In this document: positions 8,445 through 19,740 of the stretch, piece after piece
Layout: each line of letters opens with the position of its first letter
Position numbering within the stretch: position 1 is the stretch's first letter
Assembly: GCF_000425725.1 (NCBI RefSeq)
Contig: NZ_KE384439.1
Location: 1 to 64,000, forward strand
Length of the DNA stretch: 64,000 nucleotides
DNA from: Halomonas halocynthiae DSM 14573
Lineage (GTDB): Bacteria > Pseudomonadota > Gammaproteobacteria > Pseudomonadales > Halomonadaceae
Direction of reading: 5' to 3'
Made by a program: the position numbers and the translations under genes
The notes under the pieces: model-generated
The model's database searches: none
Told to the model about the DNA's origin: nothing
What the model saw: the letters and a program-made list of their open reading frames with translations, nothing else

Positions 8445-8864
8445 TCAACATGGCCGCATGAGATGGCAAGTCGGCTGAACTATACCCCATGAATCCTCGG
8501 CATTGCCGGTGCCATCCAATGCACCGCCATCGACCTTCATTCCCTCAAGAATAGTGATGTTTTCGGCCGGCATGTGGCCATCACGGATCAGAAAAAATGC
8601 AGCGGAAAGGCCCGCAATTCCACTACCAACGATAAAAGCATGACGTTTTTCGACACCCTCTGTGGGAAGAGGCCGGTGATTGACATACGTGCCGTGAAGG
8701 TCCGCAGGCGGCAGTAACGTATCGCGTCCATTGTGAAGGTGCTGCGTTGATGCATCAGGTGTTACGTTCAGCTTTTGTGTTTTTGACGCGTCGAGGTGGG
8801 CTCTCAAAGCAGCAAACGAAGTAGCGCCTGTATTGGTCTTAGTCACCTGGACCTCCTCGGTCAT
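8445..8864 (-). pseudogene. Oleate hydratase N-terminal remnant
   Basis: The 139-codon frame encodes the start of an oleate hydratase (MCRA/OhyA family), a FAD enzyme that adds water to oleate. The Rossmann motif IVGSGIAGLSAAFF and the following FLIRDGHMPAENITILE and GGALDGTGNAED are close to the family. Homology stops abruptly near 8490, where family members continue with an IRGGREM-like stretch; the frame runs about 15 unrelated codons to a stop. Only about 120 of the usual 540-650 residues remain. I saw no continuation in other frames in the 65 bases before cpdA. The start at 8864 is the likely original; an upstream ATG at 8906 is also open. Confidence 0.8.
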
Positions 8865-8987
8865 CGTCGACAAGTTACGTTGACTACCCACAGAGAGTAT
8901 GTCCAATTATTTTACAGATAGTTCATGTTTCCACGGTGTGACGCACACAAGGAAAGTCCGGCTGGTGCGGGCTTATAGATTATTATC

Positions 8988-9011
8988 GAATCAAAAGAGA
9001 TTTATTGATTC
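8988..9011 (+). promoter_or_regulatory. Inverted repeat in the cysD upstream region
   Basis: GAATCAA and TTGATTC form a perfect 7-base inverted repeat separated by 10 bases, followed by CTTTTATGG, about 75 bases before the cysD start. It could be an operator or a weak attenuator hairpin. It does not clearly match a CysB site. The surrounding 8907-9086 stretch is AT-rich and should contain the cysDN promoter. Confidence 0.35.
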
Positions 9012-9086
9012 TTTTATGGAATTATTTGGGTTTGCTAGCCTCGTGTCATTACTGTCACTTTTTCTGCGATGCGAGGTATTTGGGTC

Positions 9087-10058
9087 ATGACCACCCTGCA
9101 CGTTGCCAGGCAAGCCGATAATCAGGCCGCTACTGCTGATGAGGTTGCCGTCAGGCCACATCGAATGACTCACCTCAAACAGCTTGAGGCTGAGTCTATT
9201 CACATCATCCGTGAGGTGGCTGCTCAGTTCAGCAATCCGGTGATGCTGTATTCCGTGGGCAAGGATTCTGCGGTGATGCTGCATTTGGCGCGTAAAGCAT
9301 TTTATCCTGGTGTGCCGCCATTTCCGCTGATGCATGTGAATACCACCTGGAAATTCCGCGAGATGATTGCGTTTCGCGACCGCATGGTGGCGGAGACCGG
9401 AATGGAGTTGATTGAACACATCAATCAGGAGGGCGTGGCCGCAGGTATCAATCCTTTTGATCATGGTAGCGCCAAGTATACCGATGTGATGAAAACCGCT
9501 GGGCTCAAGCAGGCGCTGGATAAGCACGGCTTCGATGCCGCCTTTGGTGGTGCTCGGCGTGACGAGGAGGCCAGCCGTGCCAAAGAGCGAGTATTTTCTT
9601 TCCGTGACAAACACCATCACTGGGAACCGAAGTCTCAGCGCCCAGAGTTATGGAATTTTTATAACACGCGGATCAATAAAGGCGAGTCGATACGCGTGTT
9701 TCCCTTGTCGAATTGGACTGAGTTAGATATTTGGCAGTACATCTACCTGGAGTCCATTCCTATTGTGCCGCTATACTACGCCGCACCTCGGCCGGTAGTA
9801 CAGCGTGATGGTCTTGACATCATGGTCGATGATGAGCGTTTTCCGTTACATGACGGCGAGGTGCCGGAAGAAAAGTGGGTGCGCTTCCGTACGCTGGGCT
9901 GTTATCCGCTGACGGGTGCGGTAGCGTCTCGAGCGCAGACGCTGCCCGAAATTATCCAAGAGATGCTGTTGACCCGGACCAGTGAGCGCAGCGGCCGTGC
10001 CATTGATCATGATGGTGCGGGTTCGATGGAGAAGAAAAAACGCGAAGGCTATTTCTGA
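9087..10058 (+). CDS. cysD: Sulfate adenylyltransferase subunit 2 CysD
   Basis: A 323-residue ATP pyrophosphatase-fold subunit that, with CysN, makes adenosine 5'-phosphosulfate from sulfate and ATP, the first step of sulfate assimilation. The PP-loop [11 protein letters not shown] is at about residues 55-65; [20 protein letters not shown] and the C-terminal [12 protein letters not shown] match the family closely. The ATG at 9087 is chosen because GAGG lies 10 bases upstream; an in-frame ATG at 9069 lacks a site. The segment usually HVDTGW or HVDTTW reads HVNTTW here (N85). cysN follows after 11 bases. Confidence 0.95.
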   Translation: MTTLHVARQADNQAATADEVAVRPHRMTHLKQLEAESIHIIREVAAQFSNPVMLYSVGKDSAVMLHLARKAFYPGVPPFPLMHVNTTWKFREMIAFRDRMVAETGMELIEHINQEGVAAGINPFDHGSAKYTDVMKTAGLKQALDKHGFDAAFGGARRDEEASRAKERVFSFRDKHHHWEPKSQRPELWNFYNTRINKGESIRVFPLSNWTELDIWQYIYLESIPIVPLYYAAPRPVVQRDGLDIMVDDERFPLHDGEVPEEKWVRFRTLGCYPLTGAVASRAQTLPEIIQEMLLTRTSERSGRAIDHDGAGSMEKKKREGYF

Positions 10059-10069
10059 GGGGCAGCACC

Positions 10070-11533
10070 ATGTCACACCAATCAACACGTGTCGCTGAGG
10101 ATATTGAACAGTACCTCCGTGAGCATGAAAGCAAGGATTTGTTGCGGTTCATTACCTGCGGCAATGTCGATGACGGTAAGTCCACCTTGATTGGGCGGTT
10201 ATTGCACGATTCGAAAGGCATTTTTGAGGATCAGCTGGCGGCAGTTACACAGGCTTCCAAGACTAGTGGCACTACCGGTGAGGATGTCGACCTGGCGCTG
10301 TTGGTGGATGGTTTACAGTCTGAGCGTGAGCAAGGCATTACTATTGATGTCGCCTACCGTTTTTTCTCTACTGAGCGGCGTAAGTTCATCATTGCAGATA
10401 CGCCAGGCCATGAACAATACACTCGCAATATGGCCACGGGGGCATCTAATGCGGGATTGGCGATTATTTTGGTTGATGCACGTCATGGTGTGCAGAACCA
10501 AACCCGTCGTCATAGCTTCATCTGTGATCTGTTGGGTATCCAGCACCTGGTGGTAGCGGTCAACAAGATGGACTTGGTTGATTACTCTGAGTCGCGTTTT
10601 CGCGAAATTGTCGATGAGTATCAGGAGCTTTCTGAGAAGCTTAGTGCCAGTGATATTCGCTTTGTGCCGCTATCCGCGCTAAAAGGCGATAACGTGGTCA
10701 GCCGTAGCGAACGGATGGACTGGTATCGAGATGAAAATGGCCTGCCTGGGCCAACGCTGTTGACGACTCTGGAAAGCGTGACAGTTGAGCATGACCAGAA
10801 CTTGCGAGATCTGCGCCTACCCGTGCAGTACGTCAATCGTCCGCATCATGAGTTTCGCGGCTATTGTGGCACCTTGGCTGCCGGGGTGTTAACGCCAGGT
10901 CAGCGTATTCGTGTCTTGCCGTCAGGCCATATCTCACGTGTCGCACGTATTATTACGTTTGATGGCGATCTGGATGCGGCTTATCCGGGGCAGGCCGTCA
11001 CGGTCACCCTTGATGATGAGCTGGATATTTCACGTGGTGACTGGATTGTCGCTGAGCAAGATCAGGTCACTATGGCTTCACGCTTTGACGCTGATATTGT
11101 GTGGATGAGTGAGACGCTGCTGGAGCCGGGCAGGGCGATAGATATTGTGTTGGGTAATCAGAGCGCATCGGGCCAGGTAACGGACATCGTTTACCAGGTA
11201 GACGTCAACCGCCTTGAGCAGTTACCCGCAGAGCACCTTGCGTTGAACAGTATTGCGCGTTGCCGCGTGGCGCTAACTCGTGATGTTGCTGTGGACTGTT
11301 ACGGGCATAGCCCAGGCACGGGTGGTTTCATTCTTGTCGACCGGCTGACTAATCGTACTGTGGGTGCTGGCATGGTTCGTTATATCCGTGACGCTAACAG
11401 CGCCGCTGAGCAGCCGCAGAGACAGAGTGTTGAGGCAGTCGATTGGGTGGGATTTGAAATTGAGCTGAATGCACTCGTACGGCGCTACTTTCCGCACTGG
11501 CAAGCGAAGGATGTTCGTGATTTGCTTAAATAA
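10070..11533 (+). CDS. cysN: Sulfate adenylyltransferase subunit 1 CysN
   Basis: A 487-residue GTPase of the EF-Tu/EF-1alpha family; GTP hydrolysis drives APS synthesis by CysD. G motifs are in order: GNVDDGKST (from residue 31), [12 protein letters not shown] and NKMDL. Elongation-factor-like beta-barrel domains follow. The length equals a free-standing CysN, so there is no fused CysC (APS kinase), and no cysC lies nearby. A GAGGGGCAGC site precedes the ATG. The cysDN transcript ends at the hairpin 11554-11588. Confidence 0.95.
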   Translation: MSHQSTRVAEDIEQYLREHESKDLLRFITCGNVDDGKSTLIGRLLHDSKGIFEDQLAAVTQASKTSGTTGEDVDLALLVDGLQSEREQGITIDVAYRFFSTERRKFIIADTPGHEQYTRNMATGASNAGLAIILVDARHGVQNQTRRHSFICDLLGIQHLVVAVNKMDLVDYSESRFREIVDEYQELSEKLSASDIRFVPLSALKGDNVVSRSERMDWYRDENGLPGPTLLTTLESVTVEHDQNLRDLRLPVQYVNRPHHEFRGYCGTLAAGVLTPGQRIRVLPSGHISRVARIITFDGDLDAAYPGQAVTVTLDDELDISRGDWIVAEQDQVTMASRFDADIVWMSETLLEPGRAIDIVLGNQSASGQVTDIVYQVDVNRLEQLPAEHLALNSIARCRVALTRDVAVDCYGHSPGTGGFILVDRLTNRTVGAGMVRYIRDANSAAEQPQRQSVEAVDWVGFEIELNALVRRYFPHWQAKDVRDLLK

Positions 11534-11553
11534 ACTATGTTGATGTTGTTAGT

Positions 11554-11588
11554 AAACAGCCCAGAGCTTTATAGGCTCTGGGCTGTTT
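11554..11588. terminator. Bidirectional terminator between cysN and gatB
   Basis: AAACAGCCCAGAGC pairs perfectly over 14 bases with GCTCTGGGCTGTTT around a 7-base loop. The A and T ends give short U tracts on both strands, suiting convergent cysN and gatB. Confidence 0.8.
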
Positions 11589-11642
11589 CAGTTGTGCACT
11601 CAGCGGTACTCGGCTGACTTTTTTGGTGTCAGCTGAACGGTG

Positions 11643-13109
11643 TTAACACAGGGCGTCGAGCTTCTGCTTGAGCAACGTATTAACTTGCTGCGGGTTGGCG
11701 GTTCCGCGAGAGGCTTTCATTGTTTGGCCGACGAAGTAGCCAATCATCTTTCCGCGCTTGTCTGGCTCTGCATCGCGGTACTGGGCGACTTGAGCGGGAC
11801 TGTCGCTGATGACCTGGTCGATCATCGCCTCAATGGCGCCTGTGTCGGTGACCTGCTTGAGACCACGAGCGTCAATGATGGCATCAGCGCTATTGTTGGC
11901 TGAATCACCCTCGCCATTCCACATGGCCTGGAAGACTTGCTTGGCCGCTTTGCCATTAATGGTGTCGTCTATTACACGCACCAGCAACCCCCCCAGCTGC
12001 TGAGCCGATACAGGGCTGTTTTCAATGCTTAAGCCCTCACGGTTCAGTGCGCCAGATAGCTCGCCTTGCACCCAGTTGGCAGCTTGCTTCGCATCGCCGC
12101 AAATTGCCATAACCTCTTCGAAGAAGTCTGCGGTAGCACGGTTGGCTGAAAGCACACCCGCATCATAGGCAGACAGCCCTAATGCACTTTCGAAGCGTGC
12201 TCGTTTTTCGGCGGGCAACTCGGGTAGCGCATCGCGAAGCTGCTCTACATAGGTAGGGTCAAGTACGATGGGCAGTAAGTCGGGGCAGGGGAAGTAGCGA
12301 TAATCGTTGGCCTCTTCCTTGGTGCGCATGCTACGCGTTTCGTCAGCGTCGGGGTCATACAGGCGAGTTTCCTGAACGACTTTGCCACCATCTTCGATCA
12401 GTTCGATCTGGCGTTCTACCTCATAGGCAATCGCGCGTTCCACGAAGCGAAACGAGTTGACGTTTTTAATTTCGGCGCGAGTGCCAAATTCGGCTTGTCC
12501 TTTAGGACGCACTGACACATTAACATCGCAGCGCATGGAGCCTTCGGCCATGTTGCCATCAGAAATGCCTAAATAGGTAACAATCGCGTGGATAGCACGA
12601 AGATAGGCAACGGCCTGTTTGGCGTTGCGCATGTCTGGCTCAGAGACGATTTCCAGCAGTGGCGTGCCAGCACGGTTCAGGTCGATGCCGGTCATGCCAT
12701 GATAGTCTTCGTGCAGTGATTTACCGGCATCTTCTTCAAGGTGAGCATGGTGCACGCGAATACGCTGAGTGCTGCCATCATCAAGGCTGATTTCGACCTC
12801 GCCCGGCCCGACAATGGGGTAGTACATCTGGCTGGTCTGGTAGCCCTTGGGGAGGTCTGGGTAGAAGTAGTTCTTACGATCAAATACCGAAACTTCAGGA
12901 ATTTCTGCATTGATGCCCAAGCCAAATTGAACAGCCATGCTGACGGCTTGTTCGTTAAGCACCGGCAAGGTGCCAGGCATGGCCAGGTCAACGGCACTGG
13001 CCTGGGAGTTAGGCTCGGCACCAAAGTCAGTAGATGAGCCAGAGAATATCTTAGACTGGGTGGCCAGTTGGACATGCACTTCTAGGCCAATCACGGTTTC
13101 CCATTGCAT
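11643..13109 (-). CDS. gatB: Asp-tRNA(Asn)/Glu-tRNA(Gln) amidotransferase subunit B
   Basis: A 488-residue GatB. It binds misacylated Glu-tRNA(Gln) or Asp-tRNA(Asn) and activates the side chain with ATP for amidation. The start [15 protein letters not shown], the signature [15 protein letters not shown], and [16 protein letters not shown] are diagnostic. The C-terminal YqeY-like tRNA-binding domain ([19 protein letters not shown], here [15 protein letters not shown]) is intact. Its start overlaps the gatA stop by one base (TGATG), so gatC-gatA-gatB is one leftward operon. Confidence 0.97.
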   Translation of the reverse strand: MQWETVIGLEVHVQLATQSKIFSGSSTDFGAEPNSQASAVDLAMPGTLPVLNEQAVSMAVQFGLGINAEIPEVSVFDRKNYFYPDLPKGYQTSQMYYPIVGPGEVEISLDDGSTQRIRVHHAHLEEDAGKSLHEDYHGMTGIDLNRAGTPLLEIVSEPDMRNAKQAVAYLRAIHAIVTYLGISDGNMAEGSMRCDVNVSVRPKGQAEFGTRAEIKNVNSFRFVERAIAYEVERQIELIEDGGKVVQETRLYDPDADETRSMRTKEEANDYRYFPCPDLLPIVLDPTYVEQLRDALPELPAEKRARFESALGLSAYDAGVLSANRATADFFEEVMAICGDAKQAANWVQGELSGALNREGLSIENSPVSAQQLGGLLVRVIDDTINGKAAKQVFQAMWNGEGDSANNSADAIIDARGLKQVTDTGAIEAMIDQVISDSPAQVAQYRDAEPDKRGKMIGYFVGQTMKASRGTANPQQVNTLLKQKLDALC

Positions 13110-14569
13110 CAGATGGTCTCCTCGGCAAAAGCGGGACGGCGCAGGTGCCAGTCGGTCGCCTGCTGGAACTGGTGAGCCACGTTGAGTAGCTGAGCCTCAG
13201 AAAAGTGTGCGCCAAGCAGCTGTAGGCCAATGGGGCGCTCGCCATCAAAGCCGGCAGGTACGCTCATGGCTGTGATGCCGGCCAGGTTGCAGGGAATGGT
13301 ATAGACGTCCTGCAGGTACATGGCCACTGGGTCCATGTGTGCCCCTAGGTCAAACGCTGGAGTCGGCGAGGTGGGACCCATCAGTACATCGACCTCCTTG
13401 AACGCGTCGATGAAGTCTTGCTGGATCAGTCGGCGCACCCGCTGAGCCTTGGTAAAGTAGGCATCAAAGAAGCCTTCAGACAAGGTGTGGGTACCGATCA
13501 GAATGCGTCGTTTTACCTCGCTGCCGAAACCTTCACCACGGCTGCGCTTGTAAAGGTCTTCGAGGTCGGCCGGGCTTTGGCAGCGATGCCCGAAGCGTAC
13601 ACCGTCATAGCGTGACAGGTTGGCAGAGGCTTCGGCTGAGGCAATCACATAGTACGTGGGAACCGCGTAGTGAGTGTGTGGCAGGCTAACGTCGATGACG
13701 CTGGCCCCCAGTGACTCATAAACGCGTACTGCTTCACGTACAGCGCTTTCTACTTCAGCCGACAGGCCTTCGCCAAAATACTCTTTCGGCAGTCCGATTT
13801 TGAGGCCGCGAAGTGGCTTGTCCAGTTCGGCGCTGTAGTCAGGAACCTGACGGGTGACGCTGGTGGAGTCGCGCGAGTCATGGCCGGCAATGGCATTCAT
13901 CAACAAGGCGCAGTCTGCGGCAGTGCGCGCCATTGGGCCGACCTGATCAAAGCTTGATGCATAAGCAATGATGCCGTAGCGCGAGACGCGGCCATATGTC
14001 GGTTTAAGGCCAGTAATACCGCAGAAAGCTGCGGGCTGGCGGATTGAGCCTCCCGTATCGCTGCCCAGTGCGGCGGGAATCAAGCCAGCCGCCACGGCTG
14101 CAGCACTGCCACCGGAGCTTCCGCCGGGCACAGCGGTTAGATCCCAAGGGTTTTTTACCGGCCCATAGAAACTTGACTCGCTGGATGAGCCCATGGCGAA
14201 TTCGTCAAGGTTGGTTTTGCCCAGATTGACGGTGCCTGCTGCATTGAGATGTTGAACAATGGTGGCATCATAGGGCGAAATGAAGTTGTCTAGCATGCGA
14301 GATCCGCAGCTAGTCTTCGTACCTTGCGTGCAGATATTGTCCTTGAGGGCGATGGGCAAACCGGCCAGCTGGCCTGCAGTGCCAGCGGCTCGGGCTGTAT
14401 CGGCCTGCTGTGCGCTATGGCGCGCGTTATCACCGGTCACGCTGATAAAGCTATTGAGTGATGGGTCGAGGCGCTCAATACGCTTAAGTAAGTGCTCGGT
14501 CAGCTCGTGGCTGGAATATTTGCCTGCCGTAAGGTCGGCGGCGATCTCGGTCAGAGTCTTGTCATGCAT
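13109..14569 (-). CDS. gatA: Asp-tRNA(Asn)/Glu-tRNA(Gln) amidotransferase subunit A
   Basis: A 486-residue amidase-signature enzyme that releases ammonia from glutamine for the GatB reaction. The Ser-cisSer-Lys triad is visible: Lys in ALKDN and serines in [10 protein letters not shown] and [10 protein letters not shown]. The ATG at 14569 ([13 protein letters not shown]) fits the family; an upstream in-frame start at 14737 would overlap gatC and add unrelated sequence. Channelled ammonia passes to GatB within the GatCAB complex. Confidence 0.96.
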   Translation of the reverse strand: MHDKTLTEIAADLTAGKYSSHELTEHLLKRIERLDPSLNSFISVTGDNARHSAQQADTARAAGTAGQLAGLPIALKDNICTQGTKTSCGSRMLDNFISPYDATIVQHLNAAGTVNLGKTNLDEFAMGSSSESSFYGPVKNPWDLTAVPGGSSGGSAAAVAAGLIPAALGSDTGGSIRQPAAFCGITGLKPTYGRVSRYGIIAYASSFDQVGPMARTAADCALLMNAIAGHDSRDSTSVTRQVPDYSAELDKPLRGLKIGLPKEYFGEGLSAEVESAVREAVRVYESLGASVIDVSLPHTHYAVPTYYVIASAEASANLSRYDGVRFGHRCQSPADLEDLYKRSRGEGFGSEVKRRILIGTHTLSEGFFDAYFTKAQRVRRLIQQDFIDAFKEVDVLMGPTSPTPAFDLGAHMDPVAMYLQDVYTIPCNLAGITAMSVPAGFDGERPIGLQLLGAHFSEAQLLNVAHQFQQATDWHLRRPAFAEETI

Positions 14570-14618
14570 GGGCTCGGGGCTCCGTGATGGGGTCCTGTAA
14601 CGTTGGCGTAAGCCATTG

Positions 14619-14906
14619 TTATTCGACGACCCGAGGGACCAGATAAAGGCCATCTTCGACAGCGGGTGCGCACTGCTGTAGCTGTTCGCGCTGATCGCTT
14701 TCGCTGACATCGTCGGCGCGCAGTGGCTGCGTGGCATCCAGCGGGTGCGCCATGGGTGCTATGCCATCAGTGTTTAAGCTTTGCAGCTGGTCGACCATGT
14801 CAAGAATACGCGCCAGATCATCAACATAGCCGCTAGTTTCGCTTTCGCTTAGGCCAAGCCGGGCCAAGTGAGCCGCCCGAAGAACGTCTGTTTGCTCAAG
14901 CGCCAT
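14619..14906 (-). CDS. gatC: Asp-tRNA(Asn)/Glu-tRNA(Gln) amidotransferase subunit C
   Basis: A 95-residue small subunit that wraps between GatA and GatB and stabilises the complex. The pattern [19 protein letters not shown] and the C-terminal [11 protein letters not shown] match the family. The ATG at 14906 has GAGGA nine bases upstream. It is the first gene of the leftward gatCAB operon, divergent from mreB across 200 bases that must contain both promoters. Confidence 0.94.
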   Translation of the reverse strand: MALEQTDVLRAAHLARLGLSESETSGYVDDLARILDMVDQLQSLNTDGIAPMAHPLDATQPLRADDVSESDQREQLQQCAPAVEDGLYLVPRVVE

Positions 14907-15076
14907 GATCGGATGTCCTCGATGGGTAAGGAAAATGAAATAATACAGAACGAGATAATGCAAAGGCGCTAGAATCTATCATATCTAAGGGCTTTCTGGC
15001 AGAGACCTGACGCATCTTTGCGAGGTATCTGGCTTGCCGTAAGAGGGGTGCGGTGGTACCGTTCGCATCGAAATAG

Positions 15077-16144
<1,068 letters not shown>

Positions 16145-16188
16145 TTATTACCGTTCGCTAGACATCAGCGCCAAGGGGAGAAAGCGCT

Positions 16189-17121
16189 ATCAAGCCGTTG
16201 TTCACCCACGACTCGCTTCCGCTGTACCGTATGCTGTTGTGTGTGCTGATCGCCTCATTACTGATGTTTGGCGATCTGCGCTACTCCCGCATGGAAGATT
16301 TTCGTGAGCGATTGACAACCGTGGTGGCGCCCATTCAGTGGCTTGTCAGCTTACCCAGTAGTGTGCTGGACTGGGCCACGCTGGCGCTTTCTGACCAGCG
16401 CCGCCTGCTGGAAGAAAACCGCCAGCTACGCGAGCAGGTGCTAGGGCTTTCGCACCGTGTGCAGCGCATGAATAGCCTGATGGCTGAGAACATTCGTTTG
16501 CGTGAGTTGCTCGATGCCTCGCCCGAGGCCGATATTGCTTATATCACCGCTGAACTCTTATCGCTGGACCCAGACCCCTATACTCACCGCATGGTTATCG
16601 ACCGTGGACGCCGCGATGGTGTTTACCCAGGCCAGCCGGTCATGGATGCTAGCGGGCTAGTCGGCCAAGTGACCGATGTGTCAACCTATGCCAGCCGCAT
16701 GCTATTGGTAAGCGATGCCAGCCATGCGCTGCCTGTGCAGGTTAACCGAAATGGTCTGCGCTTCATTATTCAGGGTACTGGGCAGTATGGTGAGTTATCG
16801 TTGCTGCATGTGTCGAACACGGATGATGTTCGTCAGGGCGACCTGCTGATGACCTCGGGGATGGCTGGACGCTTTCCGTCTGGCTATCCAGTGGCCCGGG
16901 TAACGAGCGTGACTCATGACCCAGGGCAACCTTTTGCTCAAGTTATTGCCGCTCCTGTTGCCAAGCTGCAGCGCTCACGGCACTTCATGTTGTTATTTCC
17001 GCCAGAGAAGTCGGCTGTGCCAGGGCGCGGTGGCTGGGCGGAGATGTTGTCTCCAGAAGCACTGGACGCAGCGCTTGAGCTGAACCGGCTGATTCAGGAG
17101 GCCGCTGAATGGCAAGAGTAA
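16189..17121 (+). CDS. mreC: Rod shape-determining protein MreC, apparent AUC start
   Basis: About 310 residues. MreC has one N-terminal membrane segment (LYRMLLCVLIASLLMFG), a coiled coil (about 65-105) and a periplasmic beta domain linking MreB to the elongasome. No ATG or GTG lies near the expected start. GGGGAG at 16175-16180 is eight bases before ATC at 16189, giving (M)KPLFTHDSLPLYR. The only other close start is TTG at 16198, 17 bases from that site. I therefore prefer ATC, with the TTG as alternative. mreD overlaps its end by 13 bases. Confidence 0.88.
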   Translation: MKPLFTHDSLPLYRMLLCVLIASLLMFGDLRYSRMEDFRERLTTVVAPIQWLVSLPSSVLDWATLALSDQRRLLEENRQLREQVLGLSHRVQRMNSLMAENIRLRELLDASPEADIAYITAELLSLDPDPYTHRMVIDRGRRDGVYPGQPVMDASGLVGQVTDVSTYASRMLLVSDASHALPVQVNRNGLRFIIQGTGQYGELSLLHVSNTDDVRQGDLLMTSGMAGRFPSGYPVARVTSVTHDPGQPFAQVIAAPVAKLQRSRHFMLLFPPEKSAVPGRGGWAEMLSPEALDAALELNRLIQEAAEWQE

Positions 17122-17597
17122 GTGCACTTGGCATGGTAGGCATTTGGTTCAGTTTGTTTTTGGCACTTTGCTTACAAGTGATGCCGCTGGCCGATGAGTG
17201 GCAGATCTGGCGGCCTGACTGGCTGGGCTTAATGTTGGTTTACTGGTGTATGCAGGCACCGGACCGAGTCGGAGTATTCCACGGGTTTGTGTTAGGCGTC
17301 TTGCTCGACCTGATTGAGGGCGCCCCACTGGGGCAGAGTGCGTTGCTGCTGTCGCTACTGGCTTTTCTTGCTGCGCTGATTTACTCACGTTTCCGCCATT
17401 ACTCCATGCTGCAGCAAGCCATCATGATACTGGTTCTACTGGGTACTGTTCAGCTGTTGGAGCAATGGCTGCGTACCTTGGTCGGCCCTTTTTCAATACA
17501 CCTTTCTTTTCTCTTGCCGTCGCTAATTAGTGCTCTGCTGTGGCCTTGGTTATCAACGCTGATGCGGGCTTTGCGCCGCTTGCCTGGTAACGCCTAA
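17109..17597 (+). CDS. mreD: Rod shape-determining protein MreD
   Basis: A 162-residue integral membrane protein with about five hydrophobic segments and few charges, partner of MreC in the elongasome. The pattern RPDWLGLMLVYWCMQAPDRVG and GVLLDLIEGAPLGQSALLLS is typical of MreD. The start lies inside the mreC end, with GAGGCCGCTGA upstream, so translation is probably coupled. Confidence 0.92.
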   Translation: MARVSALGMVGIWFSLFLALCLQVMPLADEWQIWRPDWLGLMLVYWCMQAPDRVGVFHGFVLGVLLDLIEGAPLGQSALLLSLLAFLAALIYSRFRHYSMLQQAIMILVLLGTVQLLEQWLRTLVGPFSIHLSFLLPSLISALLWPWLSTLMRALRRLPGNA

Positions 17598-17614
17598 ATT
17601 TTCTTGGAGGTGAC

Positions 17615-18211
17615 ATGAGTGGCCCTCGACTGTGTCTGGCTTCGGCCTCCCCGCGCCGCTTGGAACTACTGGCTTCGATAGGGCTGGATGTTATCACTCA
17701 TGTGGCGGATATCGACGAGACGCCATGGCCGGATGAGTCTCCTGACGCATTGGTTGTGCGCTTGGCTGAGGCCAAGGTAGCGGCTGTATCAACCAATAGA
17801 AGGGTAGCCGGTGAAGAAGCGTTGCTGCCAGTGCTGGGAGCCGATACGGTAGTTGTTTGCGACGAACAGATTTTTGGCAAGCCGCGTGACCAGGCTGAAG
17901 GGGCTTGGATGCTGCGCCAGTTGTCGGGACGGCGGCACCAGGTGATTACCGGTGTGGCTGTCAGTGGGCCGCAGGGTTTGCTGTCGCTAAGCGTGACGAC
18001 ACACATCACCTTGCGGCAGCTTGCTGATGATGAAATCTCCTCGTACTGGGCGACGGGAGAGCCGCGGGACAAAGCCGGGGGCTTTGCCATTCAGGGGCGT
18101 GGTGCGCTGTTTGTTTCCCACTTGGAGGGGAGTTATTCGGCGGTTGTGGGGTTACCACTGTTTGAAACGGCTCAGCTATTGTCACATCAAGGTGTTGCGT
18201 TATGGGCATAG
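17615..18211 (+). CDS. maf: Maf-type nucleotide pyrophosphatase (YhdE-like)
   Basis: A 198-residue Maf/Ham1-fold enzyme that hydrolyses non-canonical or excess nucleoside triphosphates to monophosphates. The N-terminal SASPRRLELL and VLGADTVV motifs are diagnostic. The position between mreD and rng equals that of E. coli yhdE, which acts on dTTP and UTP, so that specificity is inferred. A GGAGGTGAC site precedes the ATG. Confidence 0.92.
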   Translation: MSGPRLCLASASPRRLELLASIGLDVITHVADIDETPWPDESPDALVVRLAEAKVAAVSTNRRVAGEEALLPVLGADTVVVCDEQIFGKPRDQAEGAWMLRQLSGRRHQVITGVAVSGPQGLLSLSVTTHITLRQLADDEISSYWATGEPRDKAGGFAIQGRGALFVSHLEGSYSAVVGLPLFETAQLLSHQGVALWA

Positions 18212-18274
18212 GCATGGGCATTGCAGCAAGCTATGCCATAATGGTTTTCATTTGTTCTGGACAAGGAATGCTGC

Positions 18275-19738
18275 ATGAGTGGTGAAGTACTCATCAATCT
18301 GACGCCCATGGAGACTCGCGTTGCGGTGGTCGAAAATGGTGTGCTGCAGGAAGCTTTGATTGAGCGGTCCTGGCGGCGCGGCATTGTTGGCAATATTTAC
18401 AAAGGCCGTGTAGTACGCGTTCTGCCTGGTATGCAGGCGGCCTTTGTTGATATTGGCCTTGATCGTGCGGCATTCATTCACGCTCAGGAGGTCGCTCCGC
18501 AAGGCGCACTCAGCGATGAACAAAGCTCTATTTCTTACCTGCTGCACGAAGGGCAAGCGCTGGTTGTGCAGGCGAGTAAGGACGCAATCGGTTCAAAAGG
18601 TGCACGCCTGACCACTCACTTGTCGGTACCTTCTCGTTATCTGGTGTATATGCCAGACTCGCCCAACAACGGTGTTTCTCAACGTATCGAAGATGAAGCA
18701 GAGCGAGAGCGGCTACGTCAGTTAGTGGATGCGGCGAGTGCAGAGCAGAGCATTGATGTTAGTGGTGGGTTTATTGTGCGAACCGCTGCTGAAGGCGTTA
18801 GCCTGGAAGAAATTTCCAGTGATATGCATTTCTTACTACGGCTGTGGCGTAAGATCAGTGAGCGCAAGGTTACGGCAGCAGCACCCAGTGTTATCTATGA
18901 TGATTTGCCGTTGTTTATCCGTACCCTGCGTGACGTGATGCGCGATGGTATTGAAAAAGTGCGGATTGATTCACGCGAAAATTACATCAAATTGGTTAAA
19001 TTTGCTGAAGAGTTCATGCCAGCAGCCGTTGGGCGTATTGAGCATTATTCTGGGGAGCGTCCGATATTTGATCTGTTCAGTGTTGAAGATGAAATCCAAA
19101 AGGCACTAGGGCGCAAGGTTCAATTGAAGTCAGGCGGCTACTTGGTTATCGACCCGACTGAAGCGATGACCACCATTGATGTTAATACCGGTGGTTATGT
19201 GGGGCACCGTAACCTTGAAGAAACCATTTTCAAAACTAATCTGGAGGCAGCCACGGCGATTGCTCGGCAGCTACAGCTGAGAAATCTTGGCGGCATCATC
19301 ATTATCGATTTCATCGATATGAGTGATATTGAGCATCAGCGGCAAGTGCTTCGTGTGTTAGATAAATCGCTAGAGCGGGATCATGCCAAAACGAAAAGCA
19401 CCGGGTTTACTGAGCTGGGTCTGGTGCAAGTTACACGTAAACGAACGCGAGAGAGTCTTGAGCAGACGTTATGTGAGGCTTGCCCGTCGTGCCAGGGGCG
19501 AGGTTCGTTAAAAACGCCAGAGTCGGTGTGCTATGAAATATTTCGTGAGATTTTACGCGAAGAGCGGGCCTACAGTGCTGAAACTTACGTGGTGCTGGCG
19601 TCTCAAGCGGTTGTTGACCGTTTGCTGGATGAAGAGTCTGCCGCGGTAGCTGATCTGGAAGAATTTATTGGTAAGCCCATACGTTTTCAGGTTGAGGCCC
19701 ACTACTCTCAGGAGCAGTACGATATTGTACTGATGTAA
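18275..19738 (+). CDS. rng: Ribonuclease G
   Basis: A 487-residue RNase E/G family endonuclease that matures the 16S rRNA 5' end and cleaves AU-rich single-stranded RNA. An S1-like RNA-binding domain lies at about 35-125. Catalytic Asp residues are in TIDVNTGGYVG and IIIDFIDM, and a Cys-rich zinc-link region (CEACPSCQGRG) follows. Length matches E. coli RNase G (489), without RNase E's long degradosome tail. yhdP follows after two bases. Confidence 0.95.
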   Translation: MSGEVLINLTPMETRVAVVENGVLQEALIERSWRRGIVGNIYKGRVVRVLPGMQAAFVDIGLDRAAFIHAQEVAPQGALSDEQSSISYLLHEGQALVVQASKDAIGSKGARLTTHLSVPSRYLVYMPDSPNNGVSQRIEDEAERERLRQLVDAASAEQSIDVSGGFIVRTAAEGVSLEEISSDMHFLLRLWRKISERKVTAAAPSVIYDDLPLFIRTLRDVMRDGIEKVRIDSRENYIKLVKFAEEFMPAAVGRIEHYSGERPIFDLFSVEDEIQKALGRKVQLKSGGYLVIDPTEAMTTIDVNTGGYVGHRNLEETIFKTNLEAATAIARQLQLRNLGGIIIIDFIDMSDIEHQRQVLRVLDKSLERDHAKTKSTGFTELGLVQVTRKRTRESLEQTLCEACPSCQGRGSLKTPESVCYEIFREILREERAYSAETYVVLASQAVVDRLLDEESAAVADLEEFIGKPIRFQVEAHYSQEQYDIVLM

Positions 19739-19740
19739 CC

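Noticed and set aside
8427..8497. Continuation of oleate hydratase by frameshift
   Set aside because: All three minus-strand frames between the homology end and cpdA lack family sequence, so the gene is truncated and not just frameshifted.
8907..9086. Riboswitch or T-box upstream of cysD
   Set aside because: No conserved SAM, T-box or other riboswitch core is seen; only a short inverted repeat.
8991..9620. Open frame of 209 codons antisense to cysD
   Set aside because: It lies almost entirely over cysD, which is conserved throughout; no ribosome site or domain.
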